DNA of 64,000 nt from a virus (IMGVR_UViG_3300037189_017154:1-64000); one strand, 5' to 3'. Numbered from the stretch's first letter, positions 15,601 to 22,393 are shown. The notes: generated by a model from the letters alone, not told the origin. Program-made: numbers and translations.

Positions 15601-16083
15601 ATGTCTATCTTAGATATTGTTATTGTTCTACCGCTTGCCTATCTTGCGGTTGTTGCCATTCCCCTAATCGTTACTGACGCTAGGGTTCATCGCCTACCTA
15701 ACAAGTATGTGTTGCCGTTCATTCTTGTTTCATTCCTAACTACTATTGCGGTTGCGATTATTAGTGCCGATTGGATTAGGTTTGTAATCACCTTTGGTGT
15801 TGCGGTTGCTACTTTGCTTATTGGTATCTATCTCAATGGTAGGGATATCTTGGGTATGGGCGATGTGAAACTATTTGTCGGTATCGTTCTTGCTCTAGGT
15901 TCATTCTCTCTGTGGTTTGCTCTTATTGCTATTGCGGTTGGCTTTGTAGTTTCAGTTGCGGTTACTCTAGTTAGAATGTTTGTAGTCAAGTCTGTAAGTA
16001 TGTATGGGACTACAACTATTCCACTTGGCGTATTCACTATCTCAGCAACTTTGGTTACTGGGTTAGTTGCGGTTGTAATCTAA
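15601..16083 (+). CDS. type IV prepilin peptidase-like membrane protein (A24 family)
   Basis: 160 residues, almost entirely hydrophobic with about five or six membrane segments. It contains both aspartyl-protease signatures of the A24 prepilin peptidase family: D26 in TDARVHRLPN (family pattern D-x6-PN) and D88 in GMGDVKL (GxGDxK). The length matches the short TadV/CpaA-type peptidases that lack the N-terminal methylase domain. These cleave pre-pilin or pseudopilin leader peptides at the cytoplasmic face. Own TGTC promoter, leader and terminator. No pilin gene is visible in the window, so the substrate may be a host pilin (inference). Confidence 0.8.
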   Translation: MSILDIVIVLPLAYLAVVAIPLIVTDARVHRLPNKYVLPFILVSFLTTIAVAIISADWIRFVITFGVAVATLLIGIYLNGRDILGMGDVKLFVGIVLALGSFSLWFALIAIAVGFVVSVAVTLVRMFVVKSVSMYGTTTIPLGVFTISATLVTGLVAVVI

Positions 16084-16097
16084 CTCAGTAGAGTGTG

Positions 16098-16128
16098 ACC
16101 CCTGAGCATAGCTCGGGGGTTTCACTTT
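16098..16128 (+). terminator. rho-independent terminator
   Basis: ACCCCTGAGC pairs with GCTCGGGGGT around an ATA loop, followed by TTCACTTT. Confidence 0.75.
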
Positions 16129-16244
16129 ATCCGGAGTGCCGGTTAGGATCAGCCACGTGAAAGATCTCTGGCGTGTTTGTAGCTTGGTAGTTGCGAACTC
16201 TGCCGATAAGTGCTAACTTTGTATTACCTAGAAAGGAAACTCAA

Positions 16245-16520
16245 ATGAAGTTTAGAGAAGCATTAGGTTCTGTTATTCAGGAATACCGATACAACAATAA
16301 TCTAACCCTGCGTCAAATGTCGGGTGGTGGTTCTGGGCGTATCTCAACAACTTACCTTTGGGAGTTGGAGAACTCACGCAAGGAAGCAAGTAGCGAAATG
16401 CTTACGGAAGTTGCCGAGTGTATGAGCATTACAACTGCCGAATTGGTTATTCGTGTTGGGTTCTTTATGGGGGGTATCCCTGATTATGTGCCACAAGATT
16501 TGCTAGAACTCACCAGATAA
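16245..16520 (+). CDS. ClgR-like XRE-family regulator
   Basis: 91 residues. The HTH region (REALGSVIQEYRYNNNLTLRQM, then TTYLWELENSRKEASSEML) parallels actinobacterial ClgR, where LGYLSEVERGRKEASSELL is typical. ClgR activates clp protease and stress genes. The ATG at 16245 follows AGAAAGGAAAC; upstream in-frame codons lack an SD. It probably binds DNA as a dimer; whether it regulates phage or host genes is not evident. Confidence 0.75.
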   Translation: MKFREALGSVIQEYRYNNNLTLRQMSGGGSGRISTTYLWELENSRKEASSEMLTEVAECMSITTAELVIRVGFFMGGIPDYVPQDLLELTR

Positions 16521-16676
16521 TTTGGGTGAGCTTCTAGATCTGTTCATGCCGGACTGATCTGGTTGCGGCCACCTGATTAATCCGGATCTAAAACACGCGG
16601 AAAATTATCTTGCCAATTGGGAATAATTTGTCGTAAGGTGCGGTTATAATTTATGTAGACACGGAAAGGAAAACTA

Positions 16677-16868
16677 ATGTCTAATAAATCATTCGAAACT
16701 CTATCTGAAACTGAAGTGCTAGAACTTATCCCTAGAACATTCTCGGCACTTGACCACGCTAGTGAAATTGGAAGTGTTCGGGACATTGTGATTATGAAAA
16801 TGGGTTTGGAGAAACTCATTGATAGACTGATTGAGTTGCTACTCACCACCGATGGAAAGGAAAACTAA
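16677..16868 (+). CDS. small helical acidic protein
   Basis: 63 residues, helical, Leu/Glu-rich, no recognised domain. Preceded by TATAAT at 16645-16650 and a GGAAAGGAAAA leader. One-base overlap with the next gene (TAATG). Confidence 0.6.
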   Translation: MSNKSFETLSETEVLELIPRTFSALDHASEIGSVRDIVIMKMGLEKLIDRLIELLLTTDGKEN

Positions 16869-17008
16869 TGAACTGCGAAAACTGCGAAACTGCACGTGGA
16901 ACTATTCATTACCAAATTCGTAAAGATAAGTATCTCTATCTCTGCCTAACTTGCTATGAAGTGTTGGAAGAATACATCGCTTTGCGAAGAGCTCTACGCG
17001 GTAAATAA
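16868..17008 (+). CDS. tiny zinc-knuckle protein
   Basis: 46 residues with CENC (3-6) and CLTC (27-30), a minimal four-Cys zinc site, then a basic helix (LRRALRGK). Coupled to the upstream gene. Function unknown; possibly nucleic-acid binding. Confidence 0.6.
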   Translation: MNCENCETARGTIHYQIRKDKYLYLCLTCYEVLEEYIALRRALRGK

Positions 17009-17148
17009 TTCTGACTGCGGCCACCCGGTGCAGCTGCATGGATCCGTCACCCGGTAACGATCAATGAAGCTAGGATCTGAAATCGGGGAATAATTACGGT
17101 GAAATGTCGGTTCTATTTAGTATGATGGAAGTTATGGAAAGGACTGAA

Positions 17149-17394
17149 ATGATAACTGGTGAATTGTCTCAACTAATCGGGGAAGTTCTACGGGAACTTA
17201 GATTAGAGAAGAATCTAAAACTTAGACAACTAAGTTCGGCTAGTGGTGTTGCTCTCGGCTACCTAAGTGAAGTGGAGCGTGCCGTCAAAGACATCTCTTC
17301 TAAAATGCTGACCAAGATTCTAATCGCATTAGACATCTCTCTTTATGAATTTCTAATTCTTGTTGCCGAAAAAGAAAAAAATAAAACTCTCTAA
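17149..17394 (+). CDS. ClgR-like XRE-family regulator
   Basis: 81 residues. LIGEVLRELRLEKNLKLRQL, then SGVALGYLSEVERAVKDISSKML is very close to the ClgR DNA-binding domain and keeps the LGYLSEVER recognition-helix core. The ATG at 17149 follows GGAAAGGACTGAA. Second ClgR-like gene within 1 kb of the first, separated by two small genes. In hosts ClgR is a Clp substrate and its C-terminus determines stability; here the tail is Lys/Glu-rich and short. Confidence 0.8.
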   Translation: MITGELSQLIGEVLRELRLEKNLKLRQLSSASGVALGYLSEVERAVKDISSKMLTKILIALDISLYEFLILVAEKEKNKTL

Positions 17395-17455
17395 ATGTTG
17401 CTATTTGGAAGTCATAAGTAGTAAGCTATCTATACGCCAATGAAAGGAAAATAAA

Positions 17456-17725
17456 ATGGCACTCACAAAAGCTCACAAGGTAAGTATCGAAAGACAAGTT
17501 CGAGCAGAATACACCGAACAAATCAGCAAGCTAAATGACCACTCTCTATTCCACATGGTCAAGGGCTTAGACGCTAAGGGCAACAGCGTAGAGGGCAGAC
17601 TAAAGACCTCTGCCATGAAGTACGGGTTCGAAGTTGGAATCCAAATTGCTACTGAAGTTCTGGAATCTCGTGGCCATGAAATGGTAGAGTTCCAAGCTAT
17701 GTTCTTTATGTGTGAGCACCTATAA
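17456..17725 (+). CDS. hypothetical protein
   Basis: 89 residues, mostly helical, basic N-terminal half. Leader ATGAAAGGAAAA. No family recognised. Confidence 0.65.
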   Translation: MALTKAHKVSIERQVRAEYTEQISKLNDHSLFHMVKGLDAKGNSVEGRLKTSAMKYGFEVGIQIATEVLESRGHEMVEFQAMFFMCEHL

Positions 17726-17839
17726 ACTAGGTACCACTGATCTATAGGCACACCGGAAATTATTTGCAAAACGCGGAATAAATGTTGCGGTTTGTCGGTT
17801 GTAAATAGTAGGATTTAGTTAGTCAAGGAAAGGACTAAA

Positions 17840-18061
17840 ATGCTCACTCAACTACCGCTAAACGAAGACAAGACTCTATTTGCTTCTGTCGAAATGCCTG
17901 AACTACTATCTCAGTTTGTATCTGCTAACTCAGGGCGTAAGGGTAAAGTAATCTCTCTATCAACTAAACTAACCAAGTCTGGTTATGGCGTATTGGTTAT
18001 TGAGTTTATCCCTAAGGGTCAAACTAAAAGTCAATGGGCAACTATTAGCCCTGTTGCCTAA
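17840..18061 (+). CDS. hypothetical protein, paralogue of the 19789 gene
   Basis: 73 residues. Aligns with the 79-residue product of 19789-20028: both contain LPLN, an A.V.MP.L segment, a basic middle stretch, T.. GYG.L.I.F and end in QWA.(I/V)SP(V/M)A. A small beta-rich family with no known function. Terminator follows. Confidence 0.7.
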   Translation: MLTQLPLNEDKTLFASVEMPELLSQFVSANSGRKGKVISLSTKLTKSGYGVLVIEFIPKGQTKSQWATISPVA

Positions 18062-18096
18062 TCCCTAATCCCCGCCGAGTGTCGGACACACTCACA

Positions 18097-18135
18097 AAAT
18101 CCCTCGGGCGCGCACACAGCTCGGGGGATTTTTTT
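18097..18135 (+). terminator. rho-independent terminator
   Basis: AAATCCC(TCGGG) pairs with (CTCGG)GGGATTT around a GC-rich loop and runs into seven T residues. Confidence 0.75.
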
Positions 18136-18141
18136 ATGCGG

Positions 18142-18165
18142 AGAGATCTCTGCGGCCACGTTCCT
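18142..18165. repeat. 24-bp spacer repeat containing AGAGATCTCT, copy 1
   Basis: This segment, from the palindrome AGAGATCTCT through GCGGCCACGTTCCT, recurs exactly at 18902-18925. The 10-bp palindrome also occurs at 14825, 18599 and 20125. All copies are in spacers. Confidence 0.7.
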
Positions 18166-18326
18166 GGAGCTGCACCGGATCTTGCTGCACCTGGTGGATC
18201 CCGGAGCTTCGCCGGTGATGGATCTAAAACACGCCAAAAAATTATTTGCTATTTGGGAATAATTTAGGGTATTTTCGTGTAGTATTTATGTAGCAACATA
18301 AACCAACTAATAATGAAAGGTATCAA

Positions 18327-18545
18327 ATGAAGACATTTTTTCTTCGTGCTTTGGTTCTAGTCCCGATTACTGCTATTGCTTACCTATCTCAAAAAATCTC
18401 AGGTATGTATCTACAAAGTTGGGTTCTAAACAGCGTGGATGATGACCTAGTTATGTATTCCCGTTGGGAAGTAATTTCTTGGGTGTTCATCGGGCTTACC
18501 CTAATTGGACTAATCTGGGCTATGGTTGCTCCCGATAAAGATTAG
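18327..18545 (+). CDS. small membrane protein with two TM segments
   Basis: 72 residues. Hydrophobic segments at about 5-24 and 48-66 flank a short polar loop. The start MKTFFLRALVLVPITAIAYL resembles that of the 30703 product (MKFFVRRLLAGVVIVPLTAVAYV), so the two are probably related. Membrane role unknown. Confidence 0.65.
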   Translation: MKTFFLRALVLVPITAIAYLSQKISGMYLQSWVLNSVDDDLVMYSRWEVISWVFIGLTLIGLIWAMVAPDKD

Positions 18546-18560
18546 GTTTTCTCTCTAATG

Positions 18561-18594
18561 CTAAACCCCCGCGCTTGCGGGGGTTTAGTTTTTA
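18561..18594. terminator. bidirectional terminator between convergent genes
   Basis: CTAAACCCCCGCGC pairs with GCGGGGGTTTAG, flanked by T-rich sequence on the plus strand, between the convergent genes 18327-18545 and 18618-18821. Confidence 0.8.
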
Positions 18595-18617
18595 GCTGAG
18601 AGATCTCTGGAATGAGT

Positions 18618-18821
18618 TTATAGTTTCATTCCATACTTACGGAGATACTGGCGAATGTATTTGATGGCACGGAAATCACTAGGCGAACTCGCTGAGTGAA
18701 AAAATCTGCCATCTGGCGAAGTCCAACGAATGTGACCTGACTTGGTTGCTTCTATTTGCCAACCTTGCTTAGTTGCTTTTTTGATTAGAGCCATAACATC
18801 TTTGTTTGTGGAGAGTGCCAT
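18618..18821 (-). CDS. HicA-like dsRBD-fold protein
   Basis: 67 residues on the minus strand (MALSTNKDVMALIKKATKQGWQ, then a KSGHIRWTSPDG segment and SPSDFRAIKYIRQYLRKYG). The layout alpha, W-containing strand, GHxRWxxPDG, then S-x-D-x-R-A helix is that of HicA-like mini dsRBD proteins common in actinophages. The catalytic His of HicA toxins lies in the GHxRW strand; it is present here. No HicB partner is adjacent. The start behind GAAAGGTTGCCAA on the minus strand was chosen over upstream in-frame codons. Confidence 0.75.
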   Translation of the reverse strand: MALSTNKDVMALIKKATKQGWQIEATKSGHIRWTSPDGRFFHSASSPSDFRAIKYIRQYLRKYGMKL

Positions 18822-18901
18822 TTGGCAACCTTTCTTTTGTGGTAATACCACTTTACACCTCACCCGTGACATTTTGCCAAATTAGACACGCTGAAGCTTC
18901 T

Positions 18902-18925
18902 AGAGATCTCTGCGGCCACGTTCCT
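18902..18925. repeat. 24-bp spacer repeat containing AGAGATCTCT, copy 2
   Basis: Exact second copy of the 18142-18165 segment. Downstream of both copies, the conserved element GATCTAAAACACGCC and an A/T-rich tract lead into a promoter. Confidence 0.7.
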
Positions 18926-19066
18926 CCGGATCTTCGAGCTCCGGTCACGTGATTAATTTGGATCTAAAACACGCCAAAAAATTATTTGCAAATCGGGAAT
19001 AATTTGTCGTAAGTTCGTGTTATCTTATTTGTAGCAACAAAAAACAATCTCTAGGAAAGGTTCTAA

Positions 19067-19186
19067 ATGAGTGTTCACATCTGCGAAATCTGCGATAACC
19101 CTGTTGAGTTCCAATGGTGCGTTGAGTGTGGTGAAACTGTTTGCGTAATCTGCCACAACGCTTACGGCTGTCCAGAAAACTATTAG
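19067..19186 (+). CDS. tiny Cys-rich protein, B-box-like
   Basis: 39 residues with CEIC, CVEC, CVIC and a following His and Cys, the ligand order of a miniature B-box or treble clef able to bind two zincs. Leader AGGAAAGG before the ATG. Followed nine bases later by the next gene. Function unknown. Confidence 0.65.
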   Translation: MSVHICEICDNPVEFQWCVECGETVCVICHNAYGCPENY

Positions 19187-19195
19187 GAGAAAATA

Positions 19196-19435
19196 ATGTC
19201 CAACACCACTAACTTTGCGTTTGAAGAAGTAATGCGTATGGCAGGGGGGCGAGATGTGTATTCATCTTCTACCCTTGCCATGATCTATGAAGAATGCGAG
19301 ACCAACCGGCAAATCCAAGAACTTGCCGGTTGTCATCTTGTCGTAGCTTCTCCGGAGAAATCTCAGGAATACCTGACACGCTTGCGTTCTACTCTGAAAC
19401 TGGTATTCTTTACTCGTAGTGATTATACAAATTAG
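19196..19435 (+). CDS. hypothetical protein
   Basis: 79 residues with no recognised domain. TTAGGAGAAAATA gives a good SD. Unusually for this region, it contains CCGG words within the coding region. It lies in an operon with the tiny Cys-rich genes on both sides. Confidence 0.6.
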   Translation: MSNTTNFAFEEVMRMAGGRDVYSSSTLAMIYEECETNRQIQELAGCHLVVASPEKSQEYLTRLRSTLKLVFFTRSDYTN

Positions 19436-19448
19436 GAAAGGAACTAAA

Positions 19449-19577
19449 ATGTGCGAATGCGAAGATAGACCTTGCTGCGGTTGTCTTGCTGAGAGCGACA
19501 TCTACGGAAGATACGAGCCAGACCCAATTGACGCTGAGCGTGCGCGTTTGGAAATGGATTACGACTACGAAGATTAG
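19449..19577 (+). CDS. MCE..PCCG tiny Cys-rich protein
   Basis: 42 residues beginning MCECEDRPCCGC, then an acidic tail ending DYDYED. The MCExxxxPCCG start is shared with the 18-residue product at 20643. GGAAAGGAACTAAA precedes the ATG. Probable metal binding; function unknown. Confidence 0.6.
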   Translation: MCECEDRPCCGCLAESDIYGRYEPDPIDAERARLEMDYDYED

Positions 19578-19595
19578 GCTGCCGGCCGGTCTACC

Positions 19596-19628
19596 TAAAC
19601 CCCTCGCATCGCGGGGGGTTTAGTTTTA
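19596..19628 (+). terminator. rho-independent terminator
   Basis: CTAAACCCCTCGC pairs with GCGGGGGGTTTAG, followed by TTTT. Confidence 0.75.
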
Positions 19629-19671
19629 CCTGGTGCAGCTTCTCCGGTGATCTTAAATTACTTACCTAGGT

Positions 19672-19683
19672 AAATAAATAGAA
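19672..19683. promoter_or_regulatory. 12-bp palindrome TTACCTAGGTAA, putative operator
   Basis: Perfect palindrome about 115 bases before the 19789 start. Close copies occur at 21158-21169 and 21544-21555, all in spacers upstream of small genes. Confidence 0.4.
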
Positions 19684-19730
19684 GCTCGGAGATCTATGCG
19701 ACACGCTGAAATAAATGTCGGGAATAAATG

Positions 19731-19758
19731 TTGCCAAATGTCGGTTCTATACTATAGA
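19731..19758 (+). promoter_or_regulatory. TGTC-type promoter
   Basis: TTGCCA at 19731-19736, AATGTCG, TATAGA at 19753-19758 with a 16-base spacer. Confidence 0.75.
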
Positions 19759-19788
19759 CTGATAATGTCCAAACGAAAGGAAACCAAA

Positions 19789-20028
19789 ATGGCAGGACAA
19801 ACCACACTACTACCACTAAACACCGAACGCTCTAAGTTTGCCGAAGTTGCTATGCCAACACTAGGCGACACTTACATTACCCCTAATGGTAGAACTGGCA
19901 TCGTTGTTGAAATGGTGGTCAAGATGACTAAGGGTGGCTACGGAACTTTGAACATCTGCTTTGAAACCATTGATGCCGAAACTGGCGACATTGATGTTCA
20001 ATGGGCTTGCGTAAGTCCAATGGCTTAG
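19789..20028 (+). CDS. hypothetical protein, paralogue of the 17840 gene
   Basis: 79 residues, homologous over its length to the 17840 product (shared LPLN, AMP.L, KGGYGTL and a QWACVSPMA end). The start at 19789 follows AAACGAAAGGAAACC. Monocistronic with its own TGTC promoter and terminator. Function unknown. Confidence 0.7.
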   Translation: MAGQTTLLPLNTERSKFAEVAMPTLGDTYITPNGRTGIVVEMVVKMTKGGYGTLNICFETIDAETGDIDVQWACVSPMA

Positions 20029-20063
20029 GCTTCGCCTAGCCTACTCCAAGGGGCTAGCCGAAC

Positions 20064-20099
20064 GAACCCCCTAGCAGTTGGGCTAGGGGGTTCACCTTT
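20064..20099 (+). terminator. rho-independent terminator
   Basis: GAACCCCCTAG pairs with CTAGGGGGTTC, followed by ACCTTTA. A second small inverted repeat (CTAGCC/GGCTAG) precedes it. Confidence 0.75.
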
Positions 20100-20269
20100 A
20101 CCCGAAATGGATCACCGGAGCTTTAGAGATCTCTAGAGCTTCTCCCGGTATTATAGCTGCAGCTTTGGATCATACACCATCCATCGATAATAGCTAATAG
20201 ATTCCAATAACAATATCTTTATAATAAATTTGCCCTAGATTTGACAAATATGCCGAACCTGTGCTTAGA

Positions 20270-20450
20270 TAGTACTAACAACTTCATACGGGTAAATGTA
20301 AACGGCTTATGGATTTCGATTCCCTGCTCATACTAGTTAAGCTGGAGAATCGAAAATACGAGTGTCAGGACTTCCCTGCCGTCTCTGTAGTTGGTACTTG
20401 CAAGTACAAAGGATTTCCCTCGGGTTCGCGACTCGGGGGATTTTCTTTTA
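20270..20450 (+). ncRNA. possible small RNA (or 54-codon ORF) with own promoter and terminator
   Basis: TTGACA at 20241-20246 and TTAGAT at 20265-20270 form a promoter-like pair with an 18-base spacer. Downstream, a hairpin CCCTCGGG..CTCGGGGG with TTTTCTTTT ends near 20448. An ORF at 20309-20473 runs through the terminator and has no SD, so I favour a roughly 170-nt RNA, but weakly. Confidence 0.35.
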
Positions 20451-20581
20451 TCGGGGGGCAAACTGATCCATAGACTGAGCTGGCCGGTGAGCTGAGCTAG
20501 CTGATCAGTTGCAGCTAAGATCACCAGGGATCTGATCAGGATCTATGAGCTGCCGGATGTTACAGACACTCCGGAATAGAT

Positions 20582-20609
20582 TTGACTTTTCCGGTGTGTA
20601 GTGTATTCT
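20582..20609 (+). promoter_or_regulatory. promoter of the microprotein gene
   Basis: TTGACT at 20582-20587 and TATTCT at 20604-20609 with a 16-base spacer, leading to the purine-rich SD GGAAAGGAAAGGAGGGGG. Confidence 0.5.
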
Positions 20610-20642
20610 TATAGTATTCCCGGAAAGGAAAGGAGGGGGCTT

Positions 20643-20699
20643 ATGTGTGAAGATTATCCATGTTGCGGACATGACAATGGCAACTGCCCTCGCAAGTAG
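20643..20699 (+). CDS. 18-residue Cys-rich microprotein
   Basis: MCEDYPCCGHDNGNCPRK followed by TAG. It has an exceptionally strong SD and lies alone between a promoter and a perfect terminator, so the transcript appears dedicated to it. Start and Cys pattern match the 19449 product (MCE...PCCG). Three Cys and one His could form a metal site. Function unknown. Confidence 0.6.
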   Translation: MCEDYPCCGHDNGNCPRK

Positions 20700-20703
20700 T
20701 TCT

Positions 20704-20731
20704 AGCCCCCGGTGCAAGCCGGGGGTTTTTA
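20704..20731 (+). terminator. rho-independent terminator
   Basis: CCCCCGG pairs with CCGGGGG around TGCAAG, followed by five T residues. Confidence 0.85.
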
Positions 20732-20850
20732 CTTACCGGCCGGAGCTTCACAGATCTCTAGAAAATATTTTTATATTTCGGGAATAAATGGATTAGGCTA
20801 ATGGTTATTATTACTGTAAGGTAAATACAAATAACTCGAAAGGTTAGCCA

Positions 20851-21117
20851 ATGAACATCACGCCAGAGAAGTATGCCGAAATGGTAATCGCAAAGTTTTA
20901 CAAGGTTGAGAACATCTACAACTTGACTAGGGCTATTGCCAGAGTTGCCGACAAGTATGCCAAGTGGGTTATGGAAGCCAGTAACAGACTTACTTGGGCA
21001 ACTGACGGAACTGACGAACACGCTAAACAAAATGAACTTGCTCAAAAAGAAGCACTGGTCAAGTGTGAAGCGTATCGCCTAGCGTTATTTATGCTCACCG
21101 ATAAACTCCCTAAGTGA
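20851..21117 (+). CDS. helical hypothetical protein
   Basis: 88 residues, predicted helical (YAEMVIAKFYKVENIYNLTR...), no recognised family. Leader CGAAAGG. Downstream spacer 21118-21281 carries a TTACCGCGGTAA palindrome. Confidence 0.65.
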   Translation: MNITPEKYAEMVIAKFYKVENIYNLTRAIARVADKYAKWVMEASNRLTWATDGTDEHAKQNELAQKEALVKCEAYRLALFMLTDKLPK

Positions 21118-21157
21118 TTAGGGAGTTTAGGGGAGCTCACCGGAGATCCTAAATCAG

Positions 21158-21169
21158 TTACCGCGGTAA
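21158..21169. promoter_or_regulatory. 12-bp palindrome TTACCGCGGTAA, putative operator
   Basis: Perfect palindrome 113 bases before the 21282 start, same outer half-sites as 19672 and 21544. Confidence 0.4.
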
Positions 21170-21281
21170 CTAAAAGAAGCTCACAGATCTCTAGAAGACA
21201 CGCCAAAAAAAGTTTCAAATAAACTTGCACAAAAAACAAAAACTACGCTAAACTGAAATCACTCAGGAAAGGAGTTGCCAA

Positions 21282-21476
21282 ATGGCAATGTTCGATGTAA
21301 AAATCCAAGTCAATTACTCAGGTCAAATCGAAGCAAGTTCGGCAGAAGAAGCCGAGCAACTTGCTTGGTCTGCTTACTACGGAGATGACGCAACGCTAGA
21401 ATACGATGGCGTTGAAAGTATCGAAGTTGAAGAAGCCGAAGAAGAAGAAGAAGAAGAAGAAGAAGAAGAAGAATAA
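21282..21476 (+). CDS. small protein with poly-Glu tail
   Basis: 64 residues. Residues 4-45 have the strand-helix pattern VKIQVNYSGQIEASSAEEAEQ also seen in the 13227 product; the last residues are an unbroken run of about a dozen Glu encoded by a GAA microsatellite (about 21437-21473). Poly-Glu tails can mimic nucleic acid or bind basic proteins. Leader AGGAAAGGAG. Function unknown. Confidence 0.65.
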   Translation: MAMFDVKIQVNYSGQIEASSAEEAEQLAWSAYYGDDATLEYDGVESIEVEEAEEEEEEEEEEEE

Positions 21477-21495
21477 AAATCTTCTGAAGCGTGAA

Positions 21496-21528
21496 GCCCG
21501 TCAGGAATCTCTGGCGGGCATTCTTCTT
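21496..21528 (+). terminator. rho-independent terminator
   Basis: GCCCGTCAG pairs with CTGGCGGGC, followed by ATTCTTCTTCT. Confidence 0.7.
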
Positions 21529-21543
21529 CTATAGATCTGTTAT

Positions 21544-21555
21544 TTACCTAGGTAA
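21544..21555. promoter_or_regulatory. 12-bp palindrome TTACCTAGGTAA, putative operator
   Basis: Identical to the 19672 palindrome, 91 bases before the 21635 start. Confidence 0.4.
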
Positions 21556-21634
21556 CTATAACTAGATCTCTGCAGCTGAAATGTTGCGAAATGCCGGCCG
21601 GCCCTGGTAGACTGGAATCAACGAAAGGAATCTT

Positions 21635-21859
21635 ATGACTCACGCTAAATCTCAAAAAACTTTATTCCTAACACCGGAGCAACTTGACGCCGGCGGTTAT
21701 GAAAAGTGGGAGCTCGAAACTATTTATTGCTTGCCAGGTTGCGGCGTTCACTTTTACAGTCCGGACGGAATCGGCCGAATCTTTACCGGAGATGATTACG
21801 ACCTGGCCGAAATGATTGGCGACCAGGGAGACCGGTTTGTGAGAATCCTGGAAGCGTGA
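21635..21859 (+). CDS. hypothetical protein
   Basis: 74 residues starting MTHAKSQ (the 27839 product starts MTHAVYL). Contains a CLPGC group and an acidic beta-rich end. Leader AACGAAAGGAATC. Unlike neighbours the coding region includes several CCGG and GGCC words. Unknown function. Confidence 0.6.
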   Translation: MTHAKSQKTLFLTPEQLDAGGYEKWELETIYCLPGCGVHFYSPDGIGRIFTGDDYDLAEMIGDQGDRFVRILEA

Positions 21860-21964
21860 GCTTCGAAAAGGATCTAAAAATAATTATTTATTTCGGGAAT
21901 AAATAACTTGTAATGTCAGTTGTTATTAGTAAGATGAACTTACCACTAGACAAAGGAAACTGAA

Positions 21965-22216
21965 ATGGAAGAACGCCTAAATAACTTACTTGCTAAGTTC
22001 GAAATTGCTCGCCTAGACCAAGTTGGTATTCTTGCTCGCATGGAAGGACTTGCTGTTGAAATCCGTAATGCCGAAGCAGATGAAGAATACCTAACTAAGT
22101 TAGTAGCAGACTTGGACAACATGTTGACAAGATTGAAGAGCAACAAAAAACTTATGCTCGAAGTGATTGAAGGTATGGATTCAATCCAAAGAGAACTAAA
22201 TCAGGAGGAAGAATAA
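21965..22216 (+). CDS. coiled-coil protein
   Basis: 83 residues, almost entirely charged heptads (EERLNNLLAKFEIARLDQVG..LTRLKSNKKLMLEVIEG), a likely coiled coil. A weak promoter TTGTAATGTCAG...TAAGAT lies upstream around 21909-21934. Ends one base before the next ATG. Confidence 0.65.
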   Translation: MEERLNNLLAKFEIARLDQVGILARMEGLAVEIRNAEADEEYLTKLVADLDNMLTRLKSNKKLMLEVIEGMDSIQRELNQEEE

Positions 22217-22393
22217 ATGGCTACTTATGAAGAAGCTCCGATTAGTAAATGTACCGAGTGTAATGACTTGCCACTGATCTGTCGAATGAAACTACACTCA
22301 CTAGATCGATGGTATTACGCTTGGTCATGGCCGGGTGTGTACTGGGTATTCAAGAAGCTTCACCGATCGGTGTGTAAAAACACGCCAAAATAA
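22217..22393 (+). CDS. Trp-rich CxxC protein
   Basis: 58 residues beginning directly after the preceding stop, with AGGAGGAAGA as SD. One CTEC pair and further Cys residues; the middle is Trp/Tyr-rich (RWYYAWSWPGVYWVF), possibly membrane associated. Its 3' end overlaps the upstream element of the next promoter (ACACGCCAAAA), so the true end of function may be earlier. Confidence 0.5.
   Translation: MATYEEAPISKCTECNDLPLICRMKLHSLDRWYYAWSWPGVYWVFKKLHRSVCKNTPK

Noticed and set aside
18618-18821. Complete HicAB toxin-antitoxin module
   Set aside because: Only a HicA-like protein is present; no HicB-like antitoxin lies next to it, so a toxin-antitoxin call is not supported.
20309-20473. 54-codon ORF starting ATGGATTTCGATTCC
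   Set aside because: No SD, reads through a strong terminator and shows no resemblance to other small proteins; kept only as part of a possible RNA unit.
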